DNA from: Unio delphinus
Lineage: Eukaryota; Mollusca; Bivalvia; Unionida; Unionidae
Reading direction: 5' to 3'
DNA length: 64,000 nt
NCBI GenBank assembly: GCA_029339505.1
Contig: JAQISU010000022.1
Location: 11,982,001 to 12,046,000 of the forward strand
Shown here: positions 1-7,933 of the stretch, one piece after another
How positions within the stretch are numbered: the stretch's first letter is position 1
Layout of the letters: each line of letters begins with the position of its first letter
Notes under the pieces: generated by a model
What the model was told of the DNA's origin: nothing
The model's input: the letters and a program-made list of their open reading frames with translations, nothing else
The model's database searches: none
Program-made: the position numbers and the translations under genes

Positions 1-2
1 TT

Positions 3-1809
3 GAACCAATCCTTAAGGATAAAAAAACTGTCATTGTGAGTAGAGATTCCAAACCAGGAATTCTAACTGGAATCGACAAACCATACTACGAGAGATCTTA
101 TCCTGTTACAGCAATCGTTTATGGGATATATCCGTTAAATGATAACCCCGATATCGCAAAACTAGCTCCTATGAAGTATGCTAGTTCACTGAATTGCGTG
201 GCAACACGGGTATTGGAACACTTCACAAATGCATCACGAGGAAATAAACTAACTGATCTGCGACGTAGGAAAATAACCGAATGGGAACTGACAGTGAAAC
301 AGCGCGGTGCAAAGATTTCTGATATAGCTAAATTAGAAACATCATTAAGATTCCCAATAACCGTTATGACGATAACAGGAGAGGTTTTATACGAACTGAA
401 ATATAACAAAAATGGAGCGCCAATACAAATTATTGATCATAACAAACACGCGTGGACACCTGCGGTAACAATATTTCCACGAGAACGAACCGTGAAATAT
501 ATCCCCGAAGAATTCGTCGGGGATGTTTTTTATAACGAGAGATTATTCGATGCTATTCATGCGTTGTGTAAAGAAGATCCTGTGTCAGTGTAGTTACTTA
601 GAAGTGATGAAGATCCCGAAATAGGATTCGATCAATTTGTAAGACCAAATGGTGAATTATATCGCATTGAAGAATTAGATAACAGAATGAGAAAAATCGC
701 TAGTGAAATTTCACCGGAGAGTTCCCATGAAAAACTACTCGCGGGTAGTTTTACTATTCCATCAGTGGTAGCTCACTTCGCAAGAGAAAAAAACTCATGG
801 CGTCCAACACAAAGTGATTTTCTCGAGGACGTTAAATTGAGTTGCGTCGAATTCAGTCATGGAGGACTGTGGAATACGAAATACTCACGTGATGGTATGA
901 TTTCAATTGATATATCCGCGTGTTATCCTGGAAGTTTCCTCGGGTATGGGGAATGCTCTGAGTACTTCAAACGATTTGGACACCCCACGCATGAAATGAC
1001 TCGTGTTGCGATTAATGGTCCATTGCCTGATTTTGATTTAACCGGATTCGCTCGTGTGATATGATTCGAATTCGCTACAGGGTTACATCCGTGTAGTTAT
1101 CTTTGGATTGGTAGACACCTATCTGAAAAGTCCTGGATGCCAATAGTGTTACTACGATATATGATTGATCGTGGTATGCTAATATCGTTGATTGTTTCCG
1201 AGGCTATTATATGCTATCGAGCTCAGAAAGAAGTTTGGCTACCACAACCCGATCTAGATCGTATAATCAGCGAACTACGAAAACAGTTTCCAGATTTCAA
1301 TGAAGAAGAAATCATAAATTGGTCTTAGAAGTTATTTGAAATTAAAAAAGAACAAGCAAAAGATTTTGGACGAAGAATAATCGGTAAATTTACCCAGGGT
1401 GGGAGATACGACAGTGCAAAATATTCTTCGCGGTTGATCATAGACGTCGCTGAATACGATTTTATTGTAACAGATTTAACGAAACAGGGAAAACTTGTAT
1501 CCCGTAAGGATGCTTTTCTATCCAATGGTGAGAAATTAGGTACGGTTGTTACCTACTTTGATGGATATAATCCCCAGTACACACATTTGAGGAGTTCTAT
1601 GCTAGCTTATGCTTCTATCAATTTATTTTCGATGATAAATAGATTTCCTAATACCGCCGTTAGAGTAGCCACTGATTCGATGTATATCCACGAGAAATAC
1701 AAATCAGCTGTAGCTAAATTCACAGATCCCGAGGAAGCGTGGGGGGGGGGGGGGGTGGCGATTTAAAAAGGAGACGCTACATGAGTATTGTGAATCCGCA
1801 GACGTTACC
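3..1809 (+). pseudogene. Protein-primed family B DNA polymerase, left copy, 5' end outside window
   Basis: The frame is open from base 3, so the N-terminus lies left of the window. The product would be the replicative polymerase of a Polinton-like virus. Visible palm motifs are motif A (SIDISACYPG, catalytic Asp at 909-911), a motif-B-like SSMLAYASINL around 1596-1630, and motif C reduced to VATDSMY (Asp at 1674-1676). The same frame is cut by TAG at 591-593, TGA at 1062-1064 and TAG at 1326-1328. The mirror copy has sense codons at the first two (Trp, Ser) and a different lysine-rich junction at the third. A run of 15 G at 1741-1755 then shifts the frame by one; the shifted frame runs without a stop into the helicase at 1810. 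Family assignment is firm from the motifs and the phage phi29-like arrangement. This copy cannot make a full polymerase. Confidence 0.85.
1741..1755. repeat. (G)15 homopolymer inside the polymerase gene
   Basis: Fifteen consecutive G bases lie at a Trp-Gly stretch; the mirror copy at about 9240-9260 has no such run. The run length puts the polymerase frame and the helicase frame one base out of register. It may be true slippage or a sequencing error. Confidence 0.9.
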
Positions 1810-3225
1810 ATGGATGATAAATATCTTTCATGTAACCGTATTGAAATTCAATCAGAATTTTCTAATGCACCACCGGTATCTGATCCAGTGTGTAGATACA
1901 AGACAGTTTATTTAAACGGTTGTGGTGGGTCAGGAAAGACAACTCGTGCAATTGAATTATTTCGTCGGTCAACCATGATTGTGCTAACACCAACTCACAG
2001 ACTCGCCAGAGAGATGAAACAACGAGGGGTAAATGCCTGTACTTATCATAGCTTCTTCCGATGGAGCGGTGATGAATGGACTCCTGATCGAATGGGCGAT
2101 AAATTCATTCCTGAAATCATAATCTGGGATGAAATATGCACAGTGTCATTAGATGTATTACAAACATTTTTCGAGTGGTTGTTAAACAAAAACACAAAAG
2201 TTGTCATGTGCGGTGATCACGGCCAACCACCACCATTTGTCGGTGCATCCCCACATGAATGGCTAAAGGGTTTTGTAGACTACTATGAAGAAATCACCAC
2301 TGATTATAGATCACTTGATGAACAATTACGCGAGTTCAAAGCGCTGATTACACCACAACCGGATAGAATCCAATGCGAAATAGCGCGTGAAGTGATTTCA
2401 GAAACTCCAATGAATGATTTCTGGGAAACATGGAGACCAAACGATTTGATAATTGCAAGTAGAAAAATAGTCAGAGACACACTTCAGATGAAATTATTTG
2501 AATTGCATAAAGAAAAATTTGCAACGCTTCCAGTACCGTTGTGTTATAGGCCTTCGGATACACGAAAACAGAATATCGAATTTGACATTCCTGGACAACG
2601 TGAAAAACAAATTCTCGTGTTAAATGATATTGTGCTGGTTGATATCAGCGTCGTCGAAAATGCATTGCGTGCTAATAAATCCCCATGGACGCTAGGATAC
2701 GCAGCAACAATACACTCCTCACAGGGATTGACTATATCGGATACAATTGTTTGGATGGTGGATAATCGCATCGAATGGTCGAATTTAGTTTATCTCGCAG
2801 TATCCAGAGTACGAAGAATAAATCAACTTCGAAGAATTGTTTTCGATGATGAAATCATTGGTGACGATAATGACACTTCAATAAGTGATATTGTCAGCGC
2901 CGATGATATCACTGGTGATTTTATCACCGGGGACATAATCAGAAAAAAACTCTCTGGTTATAAACAACAGGATAAAAAAAATAATAGAAAATTTGACATT
3001 GATGCTGAATTAATAATTTCGCTGAAGCAACAGCAGAATAATCACTGCGCGAGTTGCAATTGGATAATGCGTTGGCAGTATTCGGATAAAGATCCTCGCC
3101 AATTTACCGTAGACAGAAAGAATAGCAGCATTGGTCATATCAGAAACAATGTGATGCTGACTTGTCTTGAGTGCAACAGACGAAGGGTGCTAGTTAAGTT
3201 GAGTATCCTCGGGTATCACTTGTAA
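1810..3225 (+). CDS. SF1 (Pif1/RecD-like) helicase with C-terminal HNH-type zinc domain, C-terminal part of the polymerase fusion
   Basis: The product is an ATP-dependent DNA helicase for viral replication. Motifs in order: Walker A NGCGGSGKTT (1915-1944), Walker B IIWDEI (Asp at 2128-2130), motif III CGDHGQPPP (about 2212-2238), motif V YAATIHSSQGLT (about 2698-2733) and motif VI YLAVSRVRR. The last 60 residues hold two CxxC pairs around a DRKNSSIGHIRNN segment (about 3049-3186), like an HNH or endonuclease VII-type fold. The ATG at 1810 is unlikely to be the real start: the frame is open upstream through 1756 and its residues match the polymerase tail of the mirror copy, so polymerase and helicase were probably one polypeptide. 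The 3' end overlaps the convergent integrase by 36 bp. Within this segment the frame is uninterrupted over 471 codons. Confidence 0.85.
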   Translation: MDDKYLSCNRIEIQSEFSNAPPVSDPVCRYKTVYLNGCGGSGKTTRAIELFRRSTMIVLTPTHRLAREMKQRGVNACTYHSFFRWSGDEWTPDRMGDKFIPEIIIWDEICTVSLDVLQTFFEWLLNKNTKVVMCGDHGQPPPFVGASPHEWLKGFVDYYEEITTDYRSLDEQLREFKALITPQPDRIQCEIAREVISETPMNDFWETWRPNDLIIASRKIVRDTLQMKLFELHKEKFATLPVPLCYRPSDTRKQNIEFDIPGQREKQILVLNDIVLVDISVVENALRANKSPWTLGYAATIHSSQGLTISDTIVWMVDNRIEWSNLVYLAVSRVRRINQLRRIVFDDEIIGDDNDTSISDIVSADDITGDFITGDIIRKKLSGYKQQDKKNNRKFDIDAELIISLKQQQNNHCASCNWIMRWQYSDKDPRQFTVDRKNSSIGHIRNNVMLTCLECNRRRVLVKLSILGYHL

Positions 3226-4134
3226 TTGTTGTCGAGTAAATCCTCGCTGAGGAGCAGTTGAATCCAGTGTATAGACTGGAGGTCTACCCGTAGATCGTGT
3301 TATACCGGATATCTTATGCGTAGTGACGCTCCAAATAGGATCGGTAGCTCTTTTTTTACCACCCTCAAGCTCTCCTGGTTCGTATAAATACCTAACAGTG
3401 ACATTACTACCAAGAATTGGTTCTTTGAAATCTTTTTGTGAAATTCCTTGGATTTCCATTTTTGGTATAGACGCTTTCTTAATCGCGTTGACAGGTTTCA
3501 TGTTAATTGTTCGAGTAATCTCATTATTCAGTGCGGTAATCACAGCTGGTAACATTTTGACCCATTCACGGGATCGTTTATCCTGAATAAACTCCTTCGC
3601 GTATTGATATCCAAATAACCGCTCAGCAAGAGTCCGATTAAATCGTTCAACAATTGCCTGATCGCGATGTAGCGCAGTATGCCCTCGTCTGATGGTGACA
3701 TTGTGATGTTTCATCGCAGATAAAACAGCGCCTTGAAATTCCTTGCCAGGATCAACTTGTAACAGATTTGGCCAGCGTAGTGGGCCTCGTCGATAAATCT
3801 TTTCAAATGCAGAAGAAACTTCAGGTGATGATTTTGTTTTTAGCGGTTCTGCTTGTTTGTATCGACTCGCAACGTCAACTACGGTTAACGCGTATTTGTA
3901 ACCGTTGTCATGTGGTAAAAACAATACATCAGCTTGATGAACTTCACTAGGAGCGGTCACATCAAAATGCGAGTAATCAATTTGTTTAGGCGGTGGTAGA
4001 TAAATCTGCCATAGTGCCTGTTTGGATAACCAATTAGCTGCAGTAGCCTTTTTCACTTTTGCGGCGCTAGCGAGTTTACTGATTGCTGCTTTACCCTTCC
4101 AGTATCCTCTCGGAGATTGATAAATAGATTCCAT
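3190..4134 (-). CDS. Polinton-type DDE integrase (rve family), uninterrupted
   Basis: The product is a retroviral-like integrase that would insert the linear viral genome into host DNA. The core shows the DDE triad: Asp in HQADVLFLP, Asp in LLQVDPGKEF and Glu in IVERFNRTL. An N-terminal helical segment (ISKLASAAKVKKATAANWL) precedes the core; the C-terminal 100 residues are basic and presumably bind DNA. The frame can be read from 4152, but I choose the ATG at 4132-4134 (MESIYQSPRGYW) because the mirror copy starts at the same place (ATG at 6995). It begins 4 nt after the PLA2 stop, which suggests coupled expression. About 315 codons with no break make it the least damaged gene of the viral block. 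Whether it is expressed cannot be told. Confidence 0.9.
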   Translation of the reverse strand: MESIYQSPRGYWKGKAAISKLASAAKVKKATAANWLSKQALWQIYLPPPKQIDYSHFDVTAPSEVHQADVLFLPHDNGYKYALTVVDVASRYKQAEPLKTKSSPEVSSAFEKIYRRGPLRWPNLLQVDPGKEFQGAVLSAMKHHNVTIRRGHTALHRDQAIVERFNRTLAERLFGYQYAKEFIQDKRSREWVKMLPAVITALNNEITRTINMKPVNAIKKASIPKMEIQGISQKDFKEPILGSNVTVRYLYEPGELEGGKKRATDPIWSVTTHKISGITRSTGRPPVYTLDSTAPQRGFTRQQLQVIPEDTQLN

Positions 4135-4138
4135 ATTA

Positions 4139-4498
4139 TTAATTACCAGCACCTAACATCAGTTTGCCTTTCATAGCCGATTTTACCAACCACGAAGCCA
4201 ATTTTTCTTTCAACGATTTATCAGGAATAGCATTTAATGCATGAATTAATTTCACATCCGCGAGATGCCTGTTTTGCAGATTACTGCTTTTATAAGCAAC
4301 ATCATGAAGGTGACAGGCCTTATCAATGGCGTTTATTGGTTCTTCACCGGATCGAGGTTGATTTTGATCATCAAGTCTGATATCTAATCGTGTTCCGGGG
4401 CCACAGTAGCTATATCCTGGGAGGTGCTTTTCTCCGGGGTACTTTGCCCATGGGGTTCCAGGGAGCTTTGCCAATTTGGCTGCGATATCACCTCCTCG
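4139..4498 (-). CDS. Phospholipase A2 domain (parvovirus VP1-like), read by -1 shift from the zinc-ribbon gene
   Basis: The product resembles the secreted/parvoviral PLA2 domain, which in parvoviruses breaches the endosomal membrane during entry. It shows the calcium-loop pattern YCGPGTRLD and the catalytic CHLHDVAY helix with the His-Asp pair, followed by a helical C-terminus. No ATG precedes the domain; the frame is open upstream to 4498, directly at an A AAA AAC heptamer in the overlapping DUF5679-like frame. Expression by a -1 frameshift, giving a zinc-ribbon-PLA2 fusion, is the simplest reading; a TTG at 4472-4474 is the only alternative start seen. The stop lies 4 nt before the integrase ATG. 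PLA2 domains are known from other Polinton/adintovirus elements, so this fits the context. The frame is intact here and broken in the mirror copy. Confidence 0.8.
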   Translation of the reverse strand, partial: RGGDIAAKLAKLPGTPWAKYPGEKHLPGYSYCGPGTRLDIRLDDQNQPRSGEEPINAIDKACHLHDVAYKSSNLQNRHLADVKLIHALNAIPDKSLKEKLASWLVKSAMKGKLMLGAGN

Positions 4499-4656
4499 TT
4501 TTTTTTAAAATCAGATCTCATAGACACAAATCTAAATTTCTTTGTACCACATTGCACGCATTTACCAGAAAGCGCTGATCGGTTATTTTTAGTTGTAATC
4601 GTCGTCAAGTCATCTGTGGCAGTACGCGTTTTACACTTCACACAATATAGATCCAT
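4384..4656 (-). CDS. DUF5679-like zinc-ribbon protein
   Basis: A small protein starting MDLYCVKCKTRT with two CxxC knuckles (YCVKC near residue 4 and CVQCGTKKF near residue 33), the pattern of the DUF5679 family found in large eukaryotic DNA viruses and Polinton-like elements. Its role is unknown; a nucleic-acid-binding or structural zinc module is likely. In the zero frame it runs to 4384, but residues after about 50 overlap the PLA2 frame and are probably the unshifted tail. The start is conserved in the mirror copy (6482). It is divergent from the packaging ATPase, with 17 nt between the two start codons. Confidence 0.75.
   Translation of the reverse strand: MDLYCVKCKTRTATDDLTTITTKNNRSALSGKCVQCGTKKFRFVSMRSDFKKNEEVISQPNWQSSLEPHGQSTPEKSTSQDIATVAPEHD
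4498..4504 (-). promoter_or_regulatory. Candidate -1 ribosomal frameshift heptamer A AAA AAC
   Basis: On the minus strand the zero-frame codons are AAA AAC preceded by A, the X XXY YYZ form used by known -1 frameshift sites. A one-base slip moves the ribosome from the DUF5679-like frame into the open PLA2 frame. The same heptamer in the same phase is present in the mirror copy at 6634-6640. Confidence 0.55.
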
Positions 4657-4673
4657 AATTTATGTATAGAGAT
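4657..4673. promoter_or_regulatory. 17-nt divergent start region between zinc ribbon and ATPase
   Basis: Only 17 AT-rich bases separate the minus-strand zinc-ribbon ATG (4656) from the plus-strand ATPase ATG (4674). The mirror copy also has exactly 17 bases (6465-6481), with TATA-like content. Promoter elements for each gene must overlap the other gene. Confidence 0.45.
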
Positions 4674-5331
4674 ATGGATATACTTGATTTTTCAGCGACT
4701 AAAGCAAGAGAACCGGTTAAACATCATGCAGCGTTACCAAACTCTATCCGGATGATTATAATCGGGCCATCTGGATCCGGTAAAACGCAATTGTTGCTCA
4801 ATTTAATGAGATGGATGAAGTGGGATAAGTTGTATTTAATTGCCCCTAGTGTAGATGATCAACGATGCTATGAAGTGTTAAAGGATTTTAATGAAAACGC
4901 TTCAGAGATTGCCGGTGAGGGTATTATTGAGTTTATAACCGATATTGACGAGGCACCATCAGTAGAAGACCTCAATGGAAGTATTAACAATTTAGTCGTA
5001 TACGATGATGTCTTGTTAGATAAACAAAAAAAATCCTGCTAGGATCTTTTCCAGAGGCAGGTATAAAAACACCGACGTGATATATGTCACTCAACGCTAC
5101 ACTCAGATTCCAAAAGTGATCAGAGATAACTGCAATATTCTTGCTGTATTCAACGGCGTTGATATTCATACTCTTAGAAATATTTGGCAGACATGGTGTT
5201 CTGATATGGACTTCAATCAATTTAGAAATTTCTTTAGTAATGCTCAGTCAACCCCGTACGGATTTGTAACAATAAATTTGCATGATCCTCGGACACGATA
5301 TCGTATCGGACTTGATCAAATATTCGGTTGA
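4674..5331 (+). pseudogene. FtsK/HerA (A32-like) genome-packaging ATPase, left copy
   Basis: The product would be the ATPase that pumps the genome into capsids. It has Walker A IIGPSGSGKTQLLLN near residue 30 and Walker B NLVVYDDVLL near residue 110, then a VIYVTQRYTQIPKVIRDN segment typical of the family. I start at ATG 4674 (MDILDF) because it aligns with the mirror start MNVIDC; an in-frame ATG at 4662 also exists. An A-run at about 5026-5034 contains one extra base relative to the mirror copy and shifts the frame, giving a stop near 5040. The C-terminal half resumes in the next frame to the stop at 5329-5331. Length of about 220 codons is normal for the group. Apart from the one indel it is well preserved. 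Confidence 0.85.
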
Positions 5332-5342
5332 ACTCGTAAAAG

Positions 5343-5471
5343 AATTATTAACCCATAGCAGCAGAGAGGGCGATGACAACGACGCTGGCGTAGACAAGGA
5401 AGCATTGGTTTGTCGACGCTTTTTTACGATTCGACGCCTTTTTTTGTAGGGTTCGCCCTCTCTGCTGCTAT
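5343..5471. repeat. Hairpin-forming terminal-repeat-like sequence, left
   Basis: It lies directly after the ATPase. A perfect 19-bp inverted repeat (arms 5355-5373 and 5453-5471, ATAGCAGCAGAGAGGGCGA) brackets about 80 bp that hold further GACGC/GCGTC inversions around a T-run. It is homologous, in reverse orientation, to 5601-5777. The position at the end of a Polinton-like gene set suggests a terminal inverted repeat. Confidence 0.65.
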
Positions 5472-5602
5472 TGTATTTCTTCTACTAAACAATCATGTAA
5501 GACATCAAAAGAGTAGAAAGTTTGATTTATGTGCAGAATTATTTTTAAGGAAATCTGAAAGGAGACATTAATGGAACATATTCATAAGGTTAAGGTATTC
5601 TA
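5470..5602 (+). pseudogene. Relic of the 3' end of the terminal viral gene, also the satellite core
   Basis: This segment matches the coding tail at 19455-19590 and the core of the satellite monomers further right. It is closer to the satellite version: both lack the extra GTTC-type codon after TTTGAT that the gene copy has, and both read TAATGGAACA. It abuts terminal-repeat-like DNA on both sides. An indel and stops make it non-coding. Confidence 0.75.
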
Positions 5603-5777
5603 GCAACAGCAGGGCGAATCCGACAACTTTTTAGAGGCGTCCATTTGGCAAACCAAGGCTTGTTCGTAATCGTAAAAAAGCGTGCATTTAGCAAACCAAG
5701 GCTTCCTCTAAATTGTTAAAAAAAATGACGCCAAAGTCATTGTCGCAGCCTCTGCTGCTGCTATGGGGTTAATAATC
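5601..5777. repeat. Hairpin-forming terminal-repeat-like sequence, right
   Basis: Imperfect arms at 5601-5617 and 5743-5763 (GCAACAGCAGGGCGA against TCGCAGCCTCTGCTGCTGC) bracket two tandem copies of a unit containing GCAAACCAAGGCTT (about 5650 and 5694). In reverse complement it aligns with 5343-5471, including the outer AATTATTAACCC(C)ATAGCAGCAG. It is followed by the right ATPase in mirror orientation. Confidence 0.65.
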
Positions 5778-5799
5778 CTTGTTGAAATTGTTAGCAATT

Positions 5800-6464
5800 T
5801 TAACCGAATATTTTATTCAGTCCTATACGATATCTTGATGTAGGATCATGCAAATTTATCGTTACAAATCCATGTGGAATAAACTGACCGTGACTAAAGG
5901 AATTTCTAAAGAGATTATAATTCATATCACCGCCGCACCAAGTTTTTGCCAAATATTTCGTAGCGTATGTGTGTCAACTCCATTCAATACTGCAAAAATA
6001 TTGCAGTTATCTCTTATCACTTTTGGTATTTGAGTGTATCGTTGATTGACATATATCACGTCAGTGTTTTTATGTCTATCTCTGGAAAATATCCTAGCAG
6101 GATTCTTTTGATTGTCTAACATCACATCGTCATATACGACCAAATTGTTAATGCTTCCATCGAAGTCTTCTATTGCTGGCGCTTCGTCAGTATCAGTTAT
6201 AAACTCTATAATACCCTCGCCTGTGATTTCTGCTGCCTTTTCTTTGTAATCCTTTAACACTTCGTAGCATCGCTGAAGATCTACACATGGGGATATTAAA
6301 TACATCTTATCCTATTTCATCCATCTCGTTATCAAATTAAGTAGCAATTGTGTTTTGCCACTTCCAGATGGTCCGATTATAATCATACGAATATAATTTG
6401 GTAGCTCTGCATGATGCTTAAATGGTTCTCTTGTTTTTGTCGCCGAACAATCAATTACATTCAT
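5800..6464 (-). pseudogene. FtsK/HerA genome-packaging ATPase, right copy
   Basis: Mirror of the ATPase at 4674-5331. It starts at ATG 6462-6464 (MNVIDC), keeps Walker A IIGPSGSGKTQLLLN and Walker B NLVVYDDVML, and has the YVNQRYTQIPKV segment. An in-frame TAG near 6313-6315 replaces a Trp of the left copy. A further frameshift near 5930-5950 precedes a recognisable C-terminus that stops at 5800-5802. The two copies differ at many synonymous and some amino-acid positions, so the duplication is old or the copies come from different viral strains. Confidence 0.85.
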
Positions 6465-6481
6465 GTTATTATAAATATAGT
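6465..6481. promoter_or_regulatory. 17-nt divergent start region, right copy
   Basis: Sequence GTTATTATAAATATAGT lies between the ATPase ATG (6464, minus) and the zinc-ribbon ATG (6482, plus). Its length equals that of the left copy and it carries TATA-like sequence readable on both strands. Confidence 0.45.
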
Positions 6482-6667
6482 ATGGATCTATATTGTGTGA
6501 AATGTCAGAAGCGTACTAGTACAAACGACTTGACGGTTACAACTAAAAAAAACATATCAGCACTAGCTGGTAGGTGTGTAAAATGTGGTACAAAAAAGCT
6601 TAGATTTGTTTCCATGAAATCTGCAGATTTAAAAAAAAACGAGGAGGTGATATTGCAGCCAAGTTAG
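6482..6667 (+). CDS. DUF5679-like zinc-ribbon protein, right copy
   Basis: Start MDLYCVKCQKRT with CxxC pairs YCVKC and CVKCGTKKL, close to the left copy. The zero frame ends with TAG at 6665-6667, shortly after the frameshift heptamer. The open frame continues upstream to 6422 without a better start; ATG 6482 is chosen by comparison with the left copy. No break is seen in the zinc-ribbon part. Confidence 0.7.
   Translation: MDLYCVKCQKRTSTNDLTVTTKKNISALAGRCVKCGTKKLRFVSMKSADLKKNEEVILQPS
6634..6640 (+). promoter_or_regulatory. Candidate -1 ribosomal frameshift heptamer A AAA AAC, right copy
   Basis: The zero-frame codons are AAA AAC (6635-6640) preceded by A. The -1 frame then opens as CGA GGA GGT GAT and leads to the PLA2 domain, exactly as in the left copy. 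Confidence 0.55.
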
Positions 6668-6983
6668 TAAAATTACCGGGAACACCATGGGGAAGTCTCT
6701 AGGAGAAAAACACCTTCCAGGATATAGTTATTGTGAAACCGGGACAAGACTCGATATCCGACTAAATGATCAAAACCAACCCCGAACCGGTGAAAACCCA
6801 ATAAACGTTATTGATAAGGCGTGTCATGCTCATGATGTTGCTTATAAAAGCAGTAATCTGCAAAACAGACATATCGCAGATGTAAAATTGATTCATGCGT
6901 TGAATTCTATCACTGATAAATCCTTCAAAGAAAAATTGGCTTCATGGTTGACAAAATCGGCGATGAAGGATATGTGCTGGTAA
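6640..6983 (+). pseudogene. Phospholipase A2 domain, right copy, broken
   Basis: Reached by the -1 frame from the zinc ribbon. One base is missing relative to the left copy near 6690-6702, so the upstream part meets a stop while the domain itself (PGYSYCETGTRLD and the CHAHDVAYKS catalytic helix) continues in another frame. The calcium loop has Glu-Thr where the left copy has Gly-Pro, a change expected to damage calcium binding. The C-terminal end is also shifted. It ends just before the integrase ATG at 6995. Confidence 0.75.
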
Positions 6984-6994
6984 TTAATAACAAC

Positions 6995-7933
6995 ATGGAA
7001 TCTTTTTATTATTATCCAAGAGGATACTGGAGGGGTAAATCAGCAATTAGTAAACTCGCTAGCGCCACAAAGGTGAAAATTACCACTGCAGAGGATTGGT
7101 TATCCAAATAGGCGATATGGCAAATTTATCTACCGCCGCCTAAACAATTTAAGTTCTCGCATTTTGATGAGACCGTTCCTATTGAGGTTCATCAGGCTGA
7201 TATATTATTTCTGCCATATGATGGTGTTTACAAGTATGCGCTAACCGTAGTTGATGTTGCGAGTCGATACAAACAAGCAGAACCTCTAAAGACAAAATCA
7301 TCAACTGAAGTGGCTTCTGCGTTTGAAAGGATTTATCGAAGGGGTCCTCTGCATTAGCCAAATCTATTACAAGTTGATCCTGGCAAGGAATTTCAGCGTG
7401 CAGTGTTATCAACAATGAAGCATCATAATGTCACCATCAGACGAGGACATACTGCATTACATCGCGATAAGGCAATTGTGGAACGATTTAATCGCACACT
7501 TGCTGAGCGGTTATTTGGATATCAATACGCGAAGAAGTTTATTCAGGATAAACGATCCCGTGAATGGGTTAAGAGATTAGCAGGCGTAATTACCGCGCTG
7601 AATAATGAGATTACTCGAACAATTAATACGAAACCTAACAACACTATAAAAAGAAGTATATAACTGTAAAACCGCAAAATGATTTTTCAAAACAACCAAT
7701 TCTCGGCAATGTCACTGTGAGATATTTATATGAACCAGGAGAGCTCGAAGGTGGTAAAAAAGGGCTACTAATCCTATTTGGAGTGTTACCGTACATAAAA
7801 TATCTAGTATAATGAGATCTACGGGTAGACCGCCAGTCTATAGGTTGGATTCAACTGCTCAGCGAGGATTTACTCGTGAGCAACTACAAGTGATACCCGA
7901 GGATACTCAATTACCGCCTCGTGGTCTTAACTA
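6995..7933 (+). pseudogene. Polinton-type DDE integrase, right copy
   Basis: Mirror of the integrase at 3190-4134. It starts with ATG 6995 and keeps the three catalytic regions (HQADILFLP, LLQVDPGKEF, IVERFNRTL). TAG codons at 7109-7111 and 7355-7357 interrupt the frame; the second replaces a Trp. The frame is lost after 7661, but C-terminal sequence remains recognisable in other frames to about 7933 (VTVRYLYEPGELEGG; TGRPPVY). Convergent with, and slightly overlapping, the helicase. Confidence 0.85.
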
